DNA of 17,131 bases from CAJXCL01 sp964394335 (GTDB lineage Bacteria > Nitrospinota > Nitrospinia > CAJXCL01), in contig CAYMVZ010000050.1 in assembly GCA_964394335.1 (NCBI GenBank), positions 1-17,131 on the forward strand, written 5' to 3'. Below are positions 7,338 through 15,213 of this stretch, piece by piece; within the stretch, counting starts at the first letter, position 1, and each line of letters begins with the position of its first letter. A model generated the notes under the pieces. It did no database searches. It was not told the DNA's origin and saw only the letters and a program-made list of their open reading frames with translations. Made by a program: the position numbers and the translations under genes.

Positions 7338-7557
7338 GCTTTCTTTTCTACAGGCAATTTACTATCAGTTAACAGTTGGACTATACTTGATAGGAATTCA
7401 TCTGTTTGCAGGCATACTTCAAAGGGCGAATCTGCGATACAAAATATAGAGAAAACTATTTTATACTCCCATTAGTAAAATGAAATTGAAACAGGGGAGG
7501 GTCAGTTTAATTCAATCTGTGCAATTCTAAAACATTCTGCTTTTCAGCAAAATAAGC
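7338..7557. other. Intergenic remnant DNA after the HD-GYP gene
   Basis: No intact gene is present. It contains the repeat fragment at 7394-7436 and, near 7481-7505, a short stretch reading I-E-T-G-E-G-Q-F-N, which resembles the E(S/T).GEGS.F.F tail of histidine kinases but then goes out of frame. This would fit a second kinase tail in front of the regulator remnant at 7581, as at 5797-6086. The kinase-tail reading is tentative. Confidence 0.3.
7394..7436 (-). repeat. Diverged fragment of the 3.1-kb repeat element, inverted
   Basis: The reverse complement of this 43-bp stretch aligns without gaps to 3172-3214 with 31 of 43 identities. These include a shared 13-mer CGCAGATTCGCCC at one end and TGAATTC at the other. 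The terminal inverted repeats of the complete element are not visible here, so it would be a partial or decayed copy. A 13-mer match alone could occur by chance in a window of this size; the extra matches make relatedness more likely but not certain. Confidence 0.35.
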
Positions 7558-7595
7558 ATCAGCAGAAAGGAGAATGCATAATTAATAAGAAAATC
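7558..7595 (+). repeat. Right copy of the direct repeat (response-regulator start region)
   Basis: Partner of 6078-6115. Unlike the left copy it keeps a strong ribosome-binding site, AAAGGAG (7566-7572), correctly spaced 8 nt before ATT-AAT-AAG-AAA-ATC, and runs into response-regulator-like codons. Confidence 0.6.
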
Positions 7596-7655
7596 ATAAT
7601 TATCGAAGAGAATGAAGTTAACGTGGTAATGATCAAACGCGGGTTGGTGCATTAG
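7581..7655 (+). pseudogene. Truncated response-regulator N-terminus
   Basis: From ATT at 7581 the frame encodes INKKIIIIEENEVNVVMIKR, then G-L-V-H, and stops at TAG 7653-7655. The pattern hydrophobic strand, then E-E-N, then a helix ending I.R.L is that of the first strand and helix of small single-domain (Rcp1-like) regulators (..ILLVEDNEdDv.li.raL). The phosphorylation-site strand and the rest are absent. The position expected for ATG is ATT in both repeat copies, so either ATT is the original start or the ATG was lost before the duplication. It ends 10 bases before the rmlB stop codon on the other strand. Confidence 0.5.
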
Positions 7656-7665
7656 TCGAATAAGT

Positions 7666-8715
7666 TTATCTATACTGCTTTTTAATCCAGGATCGGTATT
7701 CTCCACTTTTCACACGGTCTACCCATTTTCGATTTGAGATATACCATTGAATGGTCTTTTTTATCCCCGATTTAAAGGATTCCTCCGGGCTCCAGCCTAA
7801 CTTGTTTTTTGTTTTGCTGAAATCAATTGCATACCGGAGATCATGTCCTGGACGATCCTTAACAAAGGTGATTAATTCTTTCCTTAATCGGTTAGGAAGT
7901 TTTTCCGTTGTTTCATCTAATAAATCACAAATCTGTTCTACTAAGTCAATATTTTTCATCTCACAATTACCGCCAATGTTATATGTCTCCCCCCTGGTTC
8001 CATTTTTCATGATTTTCCAGACAGCTTTGCAATGATCCTTTACAAAAAGCCAATCTCTGATATTTCTACCATCCCCATAAACTGGAAGATCCTTACCTTC
8101 AATGGCGTTGAGTATTATAAGTGGAATCATTTTTTCAGGAAACTGGTAAGGACCATAATTGTTAGAGCAATTGGACATGGTTGTCGGCAGACCATAGGTT
8201 TTGTTGTAAGCCCTTACGATATGGTCGGAAGCTGCCTTGGAGGCAGAATAAGGACTGTTGGGTTTATAAGACGTTAGTTCTGTAAAAAAACCATCCTGGC
8301 CCAGACTGCCAAAAACCTCGTCAGTACTTATATGGTGAAAAAGAATTAACTGATCCATGTTTGCTCTGGCTAATTCAAGGAGGTTAAAAGTGCCGATAAT
8401 ATTTGTTTGGATAAAAGCATCCGGACTGATAATAGAACGGTCTACATGGGATTCTGCGGCAAAGTGACAGACTGTGTCAATCCGGTATTTGCTGAAAATT
8501 TCCTCCATGCCTTTAAAATCACAAATATCTTTTTTTTCAAAAATGTACCTATCAGAAAATTGAGACTGTGTATTAGCAAGATTTTCAGGATTCCCTGCGT
8601 AAGTGAGTTTGTCCACATTAATGATTCGTCCTTTAAAATCGGACTCCTCAAGAAGATACCGGATAAAGTTTGCGCCAATAAAACCGCAACCTCCTGTTAC
8701 CAACAAGTTCTTCAT
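7666..8715 (-). CDS. rmlB: dTDP-glucose 4,6-dehydratase
   Basis: 349 residues from the ATG at 8715, the usual length. An extended short-chain dehydrogenase with the NAD-binding TGGCGFIG (7-14), HFAAESHVDRSI, the STDEVFG active-site strand (Thr131, Asp132, Glu133) and the catalytic pair Tyr156/Lys160 in YSASK, followed by the RmlB-typical SNNYGPYQFPEKMIP. It converts dTDP-glucose to dTDP-4-keto-6-deoxyglucose, the second step of dTDP-L-rhamnose synthesis. The start codon overlaps the rmlD stop by one base (TGATG), so the two are translationally coupled, with GAGGA just upstream inside rmlD; a GTG at 8718 is a less likely start. No terminator is obvious before the remnant DNA downstream. Confidence 0.96.
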   Translation of the reverse strand: MKNLLVTGGCGFIGANFIRYLLEESDFKGRIINVDKLTYAGNPENLANTQSQFSDRYIFEKKDICDFKGMEEIFSKYRIDTVCHFAAESHVDRSIISPDAFIQTNIIGTFNLLELARANMDQLILFHHISTDEVFGSLGQDGFFTELTSYKPNSPYSASKAASDHIVRAYNKTYGLPTTMSNCSNNYGPYQFPEKMIPLIILNAIEGKDLPVYGDGRNIRDWLFVKDHCKAVWKIMKNGTRGETYNIGGNCEMKNIDLVEQICDLLDETTEKLPNRLRKELITFVKDRPGHDLRYAIDFSKTKNKLGWSPEESFKSGIKKTIQWYISNRKWVDRVKSGEYRSWIKKQYR

Positions 8716-9605
8716 CACTTTTCCTCGGTCACTTCATTGATCAAGCCTTCACCATATTCAGAGACAAACATATCTATACCTTTTTTCCAATGGTCCATAA
8801 CATTAATCTCTTCTTGCTTGAGCCTCTGGTTTTCCAAAATGGAATTCTCCGGTCTACTGGCCGGAGTCGGGTACTCCTCCGTACTGCAGGGAATTAACTT
8901 ATGCTGAATTTCCATTTTTTTCAGAAAATACTCTGCTGCCTCAAACCAGGTACTATATCCCTCGGAAGTAGCATGATAAGTCCCCTGACCGTCGGTTTCA
9001 ATTATTTTTTCAATCTGCAATGCCAACTTGTAAGTCCAGGTAATGGATCCAAACTGATCATTAACCACTTTTACTCCTTTTGGTGGATTTATTAAACACA
9101 GTTTTAAGATAGTTTTAAGAAAGTTATGACCTCTGAATCCATACAACCATGCCGTTCGTATGATGGCATAAGAATTGGTTGCTTTTTGGATAGCAATTTC
9201 GCCCGCAAGTTTTGTATTGCCATAATAGGTAAGCGGATTTGGTCTATCATCTTCCACATAATATTCAGGCGGTGTTTTTTTACCGTTAAAAACATAATCA
9301 GTGGAAATATGAATGATCTTACAGCCGAGTTTTTCTGATATTTCCGCAAGATTTTTAGGACCAATGACATTGACTTCCCACGCTAAATCTTTCTCGGTTT
9401 CACAAGCATCGACTTTAGTATAAGCGGCACAATTAAGAATAATATCCGGGTTAAAGACATTTATTATACTTTCAGTTTGCTCAAAATCTGAAATATCCAT
9501 TTCTTTATGGCTATGCGACAGTACTTCATGCTTTTTTTTAAGGATCTCATTACAATCAAAAGCTAATTGTCCGTCACCACCGGTAATTAATATTTTCATA
9601 TTCAT
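8715..9605 (-). CDS. rmlD: dTDP-4-dehydrorhamnose reductase
   Basis: 296 residues, full length. Rossmann motif GGDGQL (9-14), NCAAYTKVDACE, STDYVF (101-106), catalytic Tyr128/Lys132 in YYGNTK, and the RTAWLYG segment typical of RmlD. It reduces dTDP-4-keto-L-rhamnose to dTDP-L-rhamnose with NAD(P)H in the cytosol, the final step of the pathway. It is first in a two-gene unit with rmlB, in the order D-B; rmlA and rmlC are not in the window. The start could be the ATG at 9605 or the one at 9599, which follows GGA at a better spacing. The Gly after GQL, common in the family, is Ala here. Confidence 0.94.
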   Translation of the reverse strand: MNMKILITGGDGQLAFDCNEILKKKHEVLSHSHKEMDISDFEQTESIINVFNPDIILNCAAYTKVDACETEKDLAWEVNVIGPKNLAEISEKLGCKIIHISTDYVFNGKKTPPEYYVEDDRPNPLTYYGNTKLAGEIAIQKATNSYAIIRTAWLYGFRGHNFLKTILKLCLINPPKGVKVVNDQFGSITWTYKLALQIEKIIETDGQGTYHATSEGYSTWFEAAEYFLKKMEIQHKLIPCSTEEYPTPASRPENSILENQRLKQEEINVMDHWKKGIDMFVSEYGEGLINEVTEEK

Positions 9606-9634
9606 CCATTTAGCAAAACTGAAAAGAGTTGAAG

Positions 9635-9640
9635 ATTATA
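9635..9640 (-). promoter_or_regulatory. -10 element for the rmlD-rmlB transcript
   Basis: A perfect TATAAT on the minus strand, about 30 nt before the rmlD start, gives a short leader. The -35 position (TTTTAA, 17-nt spacer) is weak. Confidence 0.4.
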
Positions 9641-9676
9641 TCTTTTTCTTTCTGGTATTAAAATAGTTTCTGAGAG

Positions 9677-9682
9677 TATAAT
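9677..9682 (+). promoter_or_regulatory. -10 element immediately before the GT-C-like gene
   Basis: A perfect TATAAT ends 6 nt before the ATG at 9689. Transcription from it would begin at or next to the start codon, producing a leaderless mRNA; there is also no convincing ribosome-binding site. The -35 region is poor. Confidence 0.35.
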
Positions 9683-9688
9683 TCATCC

Positions 9689-11215
9689 ATGTCAGAAAGA
9701 GGGTTTAACAAAGTAAATTTCAACGAGGTAGTAACAGGCTATTTTGCGGTTGCTCTATTTACCGTCGTCAGCCTGTGGCCAATATGGTCTGTACGTTTCC
9801 CGCCAATGCAGGATTATCCCCAGCATCTTTCCCAGGTTCATATTCTCTCTGAATATAGCAATCCTGACTATGACTACAAAGATAACTTTTCAGCCAATCT
9901 TAAACCTGCTCCCTATGCAACCTTTTACGCGATAACGCTTTTTTTTTCCAAATTTTTATCTATTGAGACAGCTGGAAAGGCTGCTATATCCCTATACGTT
10001 TTGCTTATTCTTTCTCTCCTGTTAAAAATAATGCAACACTCAAAGAGCAACTCCTTCCCATGGGGAGTTTTACTTCTATTTCCATTTGCTTTTAATCAGC
10101 AATATTTTCTGGGTTATCTGAATTATCTACTTTCTTTGCCAATTCTTTTATTAGCGTTAATGGATCAAAAAAATATTATAAAAGTGGAGGGCGGGGGACG
10201 ACTGGTATTCATCCAGATTTTATGGATCTTAGCTCTTTTTTTTACTCACCCCTTTACTTTTCTTGTTTACATGTTCCTGTCACTTATAAACATAATCCTT
10301 TTTTTCAGGAATCCTCATAATTTTAAAAAGATATTTATTTTGGGCTTGTCGGCTGTTTTGCTGTTTTCCTTTTGGTTTTTAACTGCAAACCCGACCGAAA
10401 TTTCTACACATTCCCCTGAGGCAAAAAAATTCTTTTGGATGCCTTTTAATGAGATTCTTCTTTATTACCTATACATATTTACCGGGATGCTCTGGCATGA
10501 TGGTCCTGACAGGATTTTAATTGTTCTTTGGATTTCATTAGCCTCCATAACAGTTCTGTCATTATTTAAGCATCATAATGGGGAGAAGGATTATCTATAT
10601 CAATACTTAGTCTTTTTTACAATTACTACAATCGCCATATTTATTCTGCCATTTGCAAAAGGAGTGTTTACTTATATAAACCTCAGGTTAACCGCTGTTT
10701 CATATTTTTTTCTCGCTTTAGTGATTGGAAGAATTAATTTTAAAGGTATTACCAGGTTCGTTTTTATTCTTCTTTTGTCTGCTATTTTGCTTCATTCAGT
10801 AGTGAAGCAGAGAACCATCTCAAAAGAAATAGAAGAAATAAAATCTGTTCTGGAAAAAATCCCCTCAAAATCCTCTATCCTTCCACTGGTTTATGATAAT
10901 AATTCCATTGAACTCGACAGACGTTTTTTTGATCCGCACCTGCATAATCAAGACTACTATTATGTGCTGGTTGGCGGTGGTTTAAGTCCATATATCCCTG
11001 ATTCTCCTCTTTTGCCGGTTCATTTTAAGCCTGGAAAGAAGCCGACTGCACCGGGTGATTATATGCCGCATGGCTTCAAATGGGAGCTCCATGGTTCGGA
11101 CTACGATTACTTTTTAATTCGCGGTCTTGCAAAGGGGGTTCTTCCTTATATAAGCAAGAATGCTGTTTTATTGGAAAGGTCCGGGAAGTGGCTGTTATTC
11201 AAGAAAAAAGTCTGA
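9689..11215 (+). CDS. Polytopic membrane protein, probable GT-C-type glycosyltransferase
   Basis: 508 residues. A hydrophobic helix at about 14-34 is followed by a loop with PPMQDYPQHLSQ (Asp42, His46), then roughly ten more membrane segments and a hydrophilic C-terminal domain (about 385-508). An acidic motif in the first outer loop after TM1 is typical of GT-C enzymes, which use polyprenyl-phosphate sugars at the periplasmic face. I cannot place it in a named family. The fold is inferred from layout, not sequence identity. It lies divergent from rmlDB and its end overlaps the YfhO gene tail to tail by 17 bp. A role in transferring a sugar to a surface glycan fits the neighbourhood but is not shown. 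Confidence 0.6.
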   Translation: MSERGFNKVNFNEVVTGYFAVALFTVVSLWPIWSVRFPPMQDYPQHLSQVHILSEYSNPDYDYKDNFSANLKPAPYATFYAITLFFSKFLSIETAGKAAISLYVLLILSLLLKIMQHSKSNSFPWGVLLLFPFAFNQQYFLGYLNYLLSLPILLLALMDQKNIIKVEGGGRLVFIQILWILALFFTHPFTFLVYMFLSLINIILFFRNPHNFKKIFILGLSAVLLFSFWFLTANPTEISTHSPEAKKFFWMPFNEILLYYLYIFTGMLWHDGPDRILIVLWISLASITVLSLFKHHNGEKDYLYQYLVFFTITTIAIFILPFAKGVFTYINLRLTAVSYFFLALVIGRINFKGITRFVFILLLSAILLHSVVKQRTISKEIEEIKSVLEKIPSKSSILPLVYDNNSIELDRRFFDPHLHNQDYYYVLVGGGLSPYIPDSPLLPVHFKPGKKPTAPGDYMPHGFKWELHGSDYDYFLIRGLAKGVLPYISKNAVLLERSGKWLLFKKKV

Positions 11216-13541
11216 ATGGTGGATTACGAAATTTGAGTAGAAAAAATATCAGAAACAATATTACTGTTATACAGGAAATGGCAAGGCCAGCATAAAATAA
11301 AACAGGCGTATACGTAAATTTTACTTCATGAAATCCTTTGTTTAATGCAACCGCTCTGAAATTATGATTTGCCCTTAGAATTTTGCCCTGTTCGTCATCT
11401 ATAGATACTTTCCAACCGGGATAGAAAGAATCACTAAGAACTAAAAAACCTTTTTTGGTCAAACCAGCTTCTATTTCTATTAAGTTAGGAGAATATCTTT
11501 TAATATTTACAAAATCATTTTTGGCTTTCTTTTTGTCTCTTCTGCCTTGATATTCTGTTTCTTCCTCCAACAATATTTCTTTTTTAAGGTTACTTAATCC
11601 TCTTGAAAGGTAGTTTAATCTTTCACCACTGGATTTTGGTAAAACAAAGTTGTCAACCAGGTATGACCTCGGGAAATAGTTAGAATTTAAATATAAATTG
11701 GTTTTGCCTTCTGTCATTACTTTTTTGTAGCCGGGAAATTCTATCGCAAGGTCTGTAACAACATACTTTACATTTAACATGTTAAGAAGCTCAAAATTTA
11801 TAATAAATTCTGCACCTTTCAAAAAAGCTACTTTTTGCATAAATTCTACATAACGCTTGAGAGGCAGTATCCCGCCTCCGTACCCCCCCGCATCCGTTAT
11901 ATTGTGGATGATTCCTGTATTAGGCATCAGTGATTTTGTGCCAATCCTGAGATAGCGGTAATGCGATTTGTCCTCTTGCAAATAGGACACGATTAAAGTT
12001 TTATTTTTTTTGGGATCTGTATCAGAGTTCAATGCGGCACTGTAAAATTCCGATTCAAATGTGTAAATTAATAGACTAAAAAAAATTACAGAAAAAACTA
12101 TGCCTTTCTTAACTCTGTTTGATACTGATTTTGCAAAAATCAAAATCAGCGAGGCGATGCTGATTAGGGTTATGATAGCATCCCTATACCACAATGTTTT
12201 GTAATCAGTTATTGAAAGAGACATACTGTGGAATCTATCTAACGGGTAGTTTACCAGGAAATAAATTACGGTAGACACAGCAATTAGGAATAGAATAATT
12301 AAACCTGCCCCCATGGTTGATCCCGCAAACTGGAATTTATAAGAATTTTTATTAGTCTGAGTTCTGGTTTTATCTTCTACGAGGAGGTGGTTTAATCCAA
12401 AACCCGAAAGAATGGCAATGGATAATTGAAAGATATAAATAAATCTTGCCGGTGATCTGAACCTGTTAAACCCCAATTCATAAAACATGTTATAGAAAGG
12501 AGTATATTTACCCATCGCAAAAATTAAAGCTATTATTGCAATAATCGAGAAAAAATAGACATATTTATTTTTGTAGCACTTAAAGAGGGCATATATGGAA
12601 AAAACAAGGGGTAAAATCCCTATATAACTGGCCATTTCAGTTGGGATTATCATACCCCAGTACTGCTGCTTGCCGGAAAATCCAAAATAGTTAGGCAGAA
12701 TAATACTTATAAAGAACTGAAGCGGCGGCAGCGAATCCAACGACGCCACATGATACGGAATTCCGCTGGCTCTCTCAGATAAACCTGCAAGTTGATAAGC
12801 CGGTAGCATCTGTACAGCAGCAATAGCAAAACCGGCGGATATGCCGACGAAAAAGGTCAACAGTGGCTGCATTGTTTGTTTTAAGTCTTTTGTAGAAAAA
12901 TATTGCAAGGACGCTATATAGACGGACAAAAGGAAAAGGACAATTATTAAATAAAACGAGTTTTGCGAACCGCCTGTCAAAAGCTGAAGTCCAAAAAAAG
13001 CCGCCATCATTAATATGAATGCTGTTTTTCTCTTTTCTAAAAACTTTATATAAGCCAGCAAAATGAGGGGTGTCCATGCGCATGCTAATATTTGGTTTAA
13101 ATGCCCCATGTGTACTGTAAAATAACCCGAAAACATATATATTATCGCGCTTACAATAGAGCTTGTTCTGTCTATACGAAAACAGTGGCGCATTAAGAGA
13201 TATAAAAACCAGCCAGCCATAAATATATGAATAACCAGGGTAGCTGTAATAGCAAAATAAGCTGAGGTTAAATAGAAAAGCATTGTAAAGGGATAAAACA
13301 CAGCATTCTGAATATCCGCAATGTACGGAACCCCACAGAAAATTTCTGTATTCCAGAATGGAAATGAACCGCTCTCTAAGACCTTTTGAGCATAAATTCT
13401 CTGGGAATAAAAAAAATTGTACATATCTCCCGATAAAAACAATTTTTTGCTGAACACAAGATTACTAAAATAGACGGTAGTGAGAAAGAGAAGCAGGAAG
13501 ATTATTAAGATTTCTTTTCGGGCATTGTCGCTTAATTTCAT
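11199..13541 (-). CDS. YfhO-family multi-pass membrane protein
   Basis: 780 residues with a dozen or more membrane helices. The N-terminal loop after TM1 has the family pattern SGDMYNFF (Asp39), then FPFWNTEIFCGVPYIADIQ and NAVFYP. The C-terminal part is an outer domain with GFLVLSDSFYPGWKVSIDDE and AVALNKGFHEVKFTYTP, followed by a last helix, the arrangement seen in bacterial YfhO proteins. In Gram-positives YfhO is needed for glycosylation of lipoteichoic acid; in Gram-negatives these GT-C-like proteins are mostly uncharacterised. The start at 13541 lacks a clear ribosome-binding site. Its 3' end overlaps the convergent neighbour, so no terminator can lie between them. Confidence 0.85.
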   Translation of the reverse strand: MKLSDNARKEILIIFLLLFLTTVYFSNLVFSKKLFLSGDMYNFFYSQRIYAQKVLESGSFPFWNTEIFCGVPYIADIQNAVFYPFTMLFYLTSAYFAITATLVIHIFMAGWFLYLLMRHCFRIDRTSSIVSAIIYMFSGYFTVHMGHLNQILACAWTPLILLAYIKFLEKRKTAFILMMAAFFGLQLLTGGSQNSFYLIIVLFLLSVYIASLQYFSTKDLKQTMQPLLTFFVGISAGFAIAAVQMLPAYQLAGLSERASGIPYHVASLDSLPPLQFFISIILPNYFGFSGKQQYWGMIIPTEMASYIGILPLVFSIYALFKCYKNKYVYFFSIIAIIALIFAMGKYTPFYNMFYELGFNRFRSPARFIYIFQLSIAILSGFGLNHLLVEDKTRTQTNKNSYKFQFAGSTMGAGLIILFLIAVSTVIYFLVNYPLDRFHSMSLSITDYKTLWYRDAIITLISIASLILIFAKSVSNRVKKGIVFSVIFFSLLIYTFESEFYSAALNSDTDPKKNKTLIVSYLQEDKSHYRYLRIGTKSLMPNTGIIHNITDAGGYGGGILPLKRYVEFMQKVAFLKGAEFIINFELLNMLNVKYVVTDLAIEFPGYKKVMTEGKTNLYLNSNYFPRSYLVDNFVLPKSSGERLNYLSRGLSNLKKEILLEEETEYQGRRDKKKAKNDFVNIKRYSPNLIEIEAGLTKKGFLVLSDSFYPGWKVSIDDEQGKILRANHNFRAVALNKGFHEVKFTYTPVLFYAGLAISCITVILFLIFFLLKFRNPPFRLFS

Positions 13542-13586
13542 ATGCTATTGGAAGCTTTGAAAATTGGTTCACTTGCTGAAATGTAA

Positions 13587-13612
13587 TTAATATCAATTGG
13601 TATTGATATTAA
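13587..13612. promoter_or_regulatory. 26-bp perfect inverted repeat, candidate operator
   Basis: TTAATATCAA (13587-13596) and TTGATATTAA (13603-13612) are exact reverse complements separated by 6 nt. The element lies between the divergent starts of the YfhO gene (13541) and the arylsulfotransferase-like gene (13718). There is no T tract beyond the flanks, so a regulator-binding site is more likely than a terminator. Confidence 0.4.
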
Positions 13613-13648
13613 CAAAGTTGCCGGGCTCCCGCCATATTTTATATTTTC

Positions 13649-13677
13649 TTGTAATTAATTAGTTATTTTAATATTAT
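13649..13677 (+). promoter_or_regulatory. Promoter for the arylsulfotransferase-like gene
   Basis: TTGTAA (13649-13654), 17-nt spacer, TATTAT (13672-13677), followed by a leader of about 33 nt to the GTG at 13718. It lies in very AT-rich DNA, so the match is less informative than elsewhere. Confidence 0.35.
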
Positions 13678-13717
13678 CAACTCGTTAAAGATTTCCTGCG
13701 ATAAAAGGAAAACCGCA

Positions 13718-15058
13718 GTGACACTAAAGAGCAAATTAAAAAAGCGAATTATTATAGGGATAGTATTATTTATATTCTTTCTAAGTATTTTATTAGGAAT
13801 AAATAATATTGGCTCTGATGAGAAGTATATGACAAAAAATAGCGATAATGAGAATGCAATGGCCACCGAGAAATTAAAATCATTGCCTTATCTTGGGTTT
13901 GTTGTTAATGATTCAAAACCTGGGGAAAATGGTGTTACTTTACACAATAAAGTTTTATCCTATGAAGGAATTAATATATACAATTCTTATAAAATGCCTG
14001 GTGCATATCTAATTGACATGGAAGGCAACACTTTACATTCATGGAAACCTAAAAATTCTCACAAGCATTGGCATTTCGTTAGAATGTTAAAGAACGGTGA
14101 TCTTTTGGTTGTAATTAAAGACATTATGTTAATGAAGATCAACTGGCATTCAAAAATAAAATGGATGAATAAGAAACGTTTTCACCATGAAGTGACAATT
14201 TCTGAAAATGGAGAAATTTATACCCTTTCCAGAAAAAAAGATTGGATCAATTACAAAGGAAATAGTTTGCCGATTCTTAATGATTATCTAACCATATTGT
14301 CTCCAGATGGTGAAATTGAAAAGAGTATGTCTTTTTATAAAATGCTCGGTGATAAAATTCCTGCTGAAAGACTGAATAGAATATCTCTTGAGGTAGAGAA
14401 CAATGAGCAATTGCAAAAAGATGGGGAAAAACCCTTTTATTTGGAAAACGACACAATATTTGATCTATTCCATATTAACTATTTAGAAATCATCAATAAA
14501 AATTCAGATGAAATATGGAAAAAAGGAAATATTTTGTTTTGCTCAAAAAAATTAAATTTAATTGGAATTATAGATCCGATTCAAGAAAAGCTTCTTTGGT
14601 CATTCGGGGAAGAAGAATTACTTTCACCTCATCACCCGGCAAGCCTAGAAAATGGCAATATTTTGATATTTGATAACGGGGAAAGACGGAATAGAGGGTA
14701 TTCCAGAATAATTGAGTTAAATCCCTATACAAAAAAAATTTTGTGGGAATATAAAGGATCGCTTCCTTTTCCCTTCTTTGCATCATGGGGCGGTGCAAAT
14801 CAAAAATTACCAAATGGAAATATTCTGATCACATATTCTCCTTTAGGCTATGTATTTGAGATTACAAAAGAGGGGGAGGTCGTTTGGGAATTTTATAATC
14901 CAGATAGAGGAAAACCTGGAAAAAGAGCGACCATATATCGCATGTTAAGGATTTTAGATCCAGAACTTCATAATTTCATTAATAGCATGAAAAACACTAT
15001 TCACAGTGTAGAACAAAATCCTAAGGTAACCATGCAATCCCCCAACAGAAGGAATTAG
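13718..15058 (+). CDS. Membrane-anchored arylsulfotransferase (ASST)-like beta-propeller protein
   Basis: 446 residues. The GTG at 13718 follows AAAGGA at normal spacing. A basic N-terminus and one hydrophobic segment (about 11-28) form an uncleaved anchor or signal peptide, placing the rest in the periplasm. The body has repeated propeller blades of the form GAYLIDMEGNTLHSW, HHEVTISENGEIYTL (His156-157), LFHINYLE (His252), SPHHPASLENGNILIFDNG (His305-306), YSRIIELNPYTKKILWEY and QKLPNGNILITYS, matching the ASST family, which moves sulfate between phenolic compounds. The His-x-Asn pairing and Arg330 resemble ASST active-site residues, but I cannot identify an equivalent of the sulfated His (H436 in E. 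coli AssT). No Dsb pair is adjacent. It is more AT-rich than its neighbours. It may bind rather than transfer sulfate; the activity is uncertain. Confidence 0.72.
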   Translation: MTLKSKLKKRIIIGIVLFIFFLSILLGINNIGSDEKYMTKNSDNENAMATEKLKSLPYLGFVVNDSKPGENGVTLHNKVLSYEGINIYNSYKMPGAYLIDMEGNTLHSWKPKNSHKHWHFVRMLKNGDLLVVIKDIMLMKINWHSKIKWMNKKRFHHEVTISENGEIYTLSRKKDWINYKGNSLPILNDYLTILSPDGEIEKSMSFYKMLGDKIPAERLNRISLEVENNEQLQKDGEKPFYLENDTIFDLFHINYLEIINKNSDEIWKKGNILFCSKKLNLIGIIDPIQEKLLWSFGEEELLSPHHPASLENGNILIFDNGERRNRGYSRIIELNPYTKKILWEYKGSLPFPFFASWGGANQKLPNGNILITYSPLGYVFEITKEGEVVWEFYNPDRGKPGKRATIYRMLRILDPELHNFINSMKNTIHSVEQNPKVTMQSPNRRN

Positions 15059-15094
15059 TTCAATACAATAGATTTTTTCTGTTGAAGCTAATTT
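15053..15094 (+). terminator. Possible terminator after the arylsulfotransferase-like gene
   Basis: AATTAGTTCAA (15053-15063) pairs with TTGAAGCTAATT (15082-15093) with one bulged base, ending in four T residues. A competing stem, CAACAGAA (15043-15050)/TTCTGTTG (15077-15084), shares bases with it, so two exclusive folds are possible. It is AT-rich and the loop is long. Confidence 0.35.
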
Positions 15095-15213
15095 TATGAA
15101 ATGTTTTCCAATCTCCGGATCTACCGTAATTGTGTTTCCTGTCGATAAAGTTTGAACAATTGATTTTTCTTTGCTAAATTGTTACTACATATCGAATTCT
15201 AAATAACAATGTT

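Noticed and set aside
8407..8907. Long plus-strand open frame inside rmlB/rmlD
   Set aside because: It is antisense to two certain genes and its protein shows no family motifs; it is a shadow of coding sequence.
11080..11295. Small plus-strand frame across the overlap of the two membrane-protein genes
   Set aside because: It is out of frame with the GT-C-like gene, antisense to the YfhO gene, and lacks a start signal or motif.
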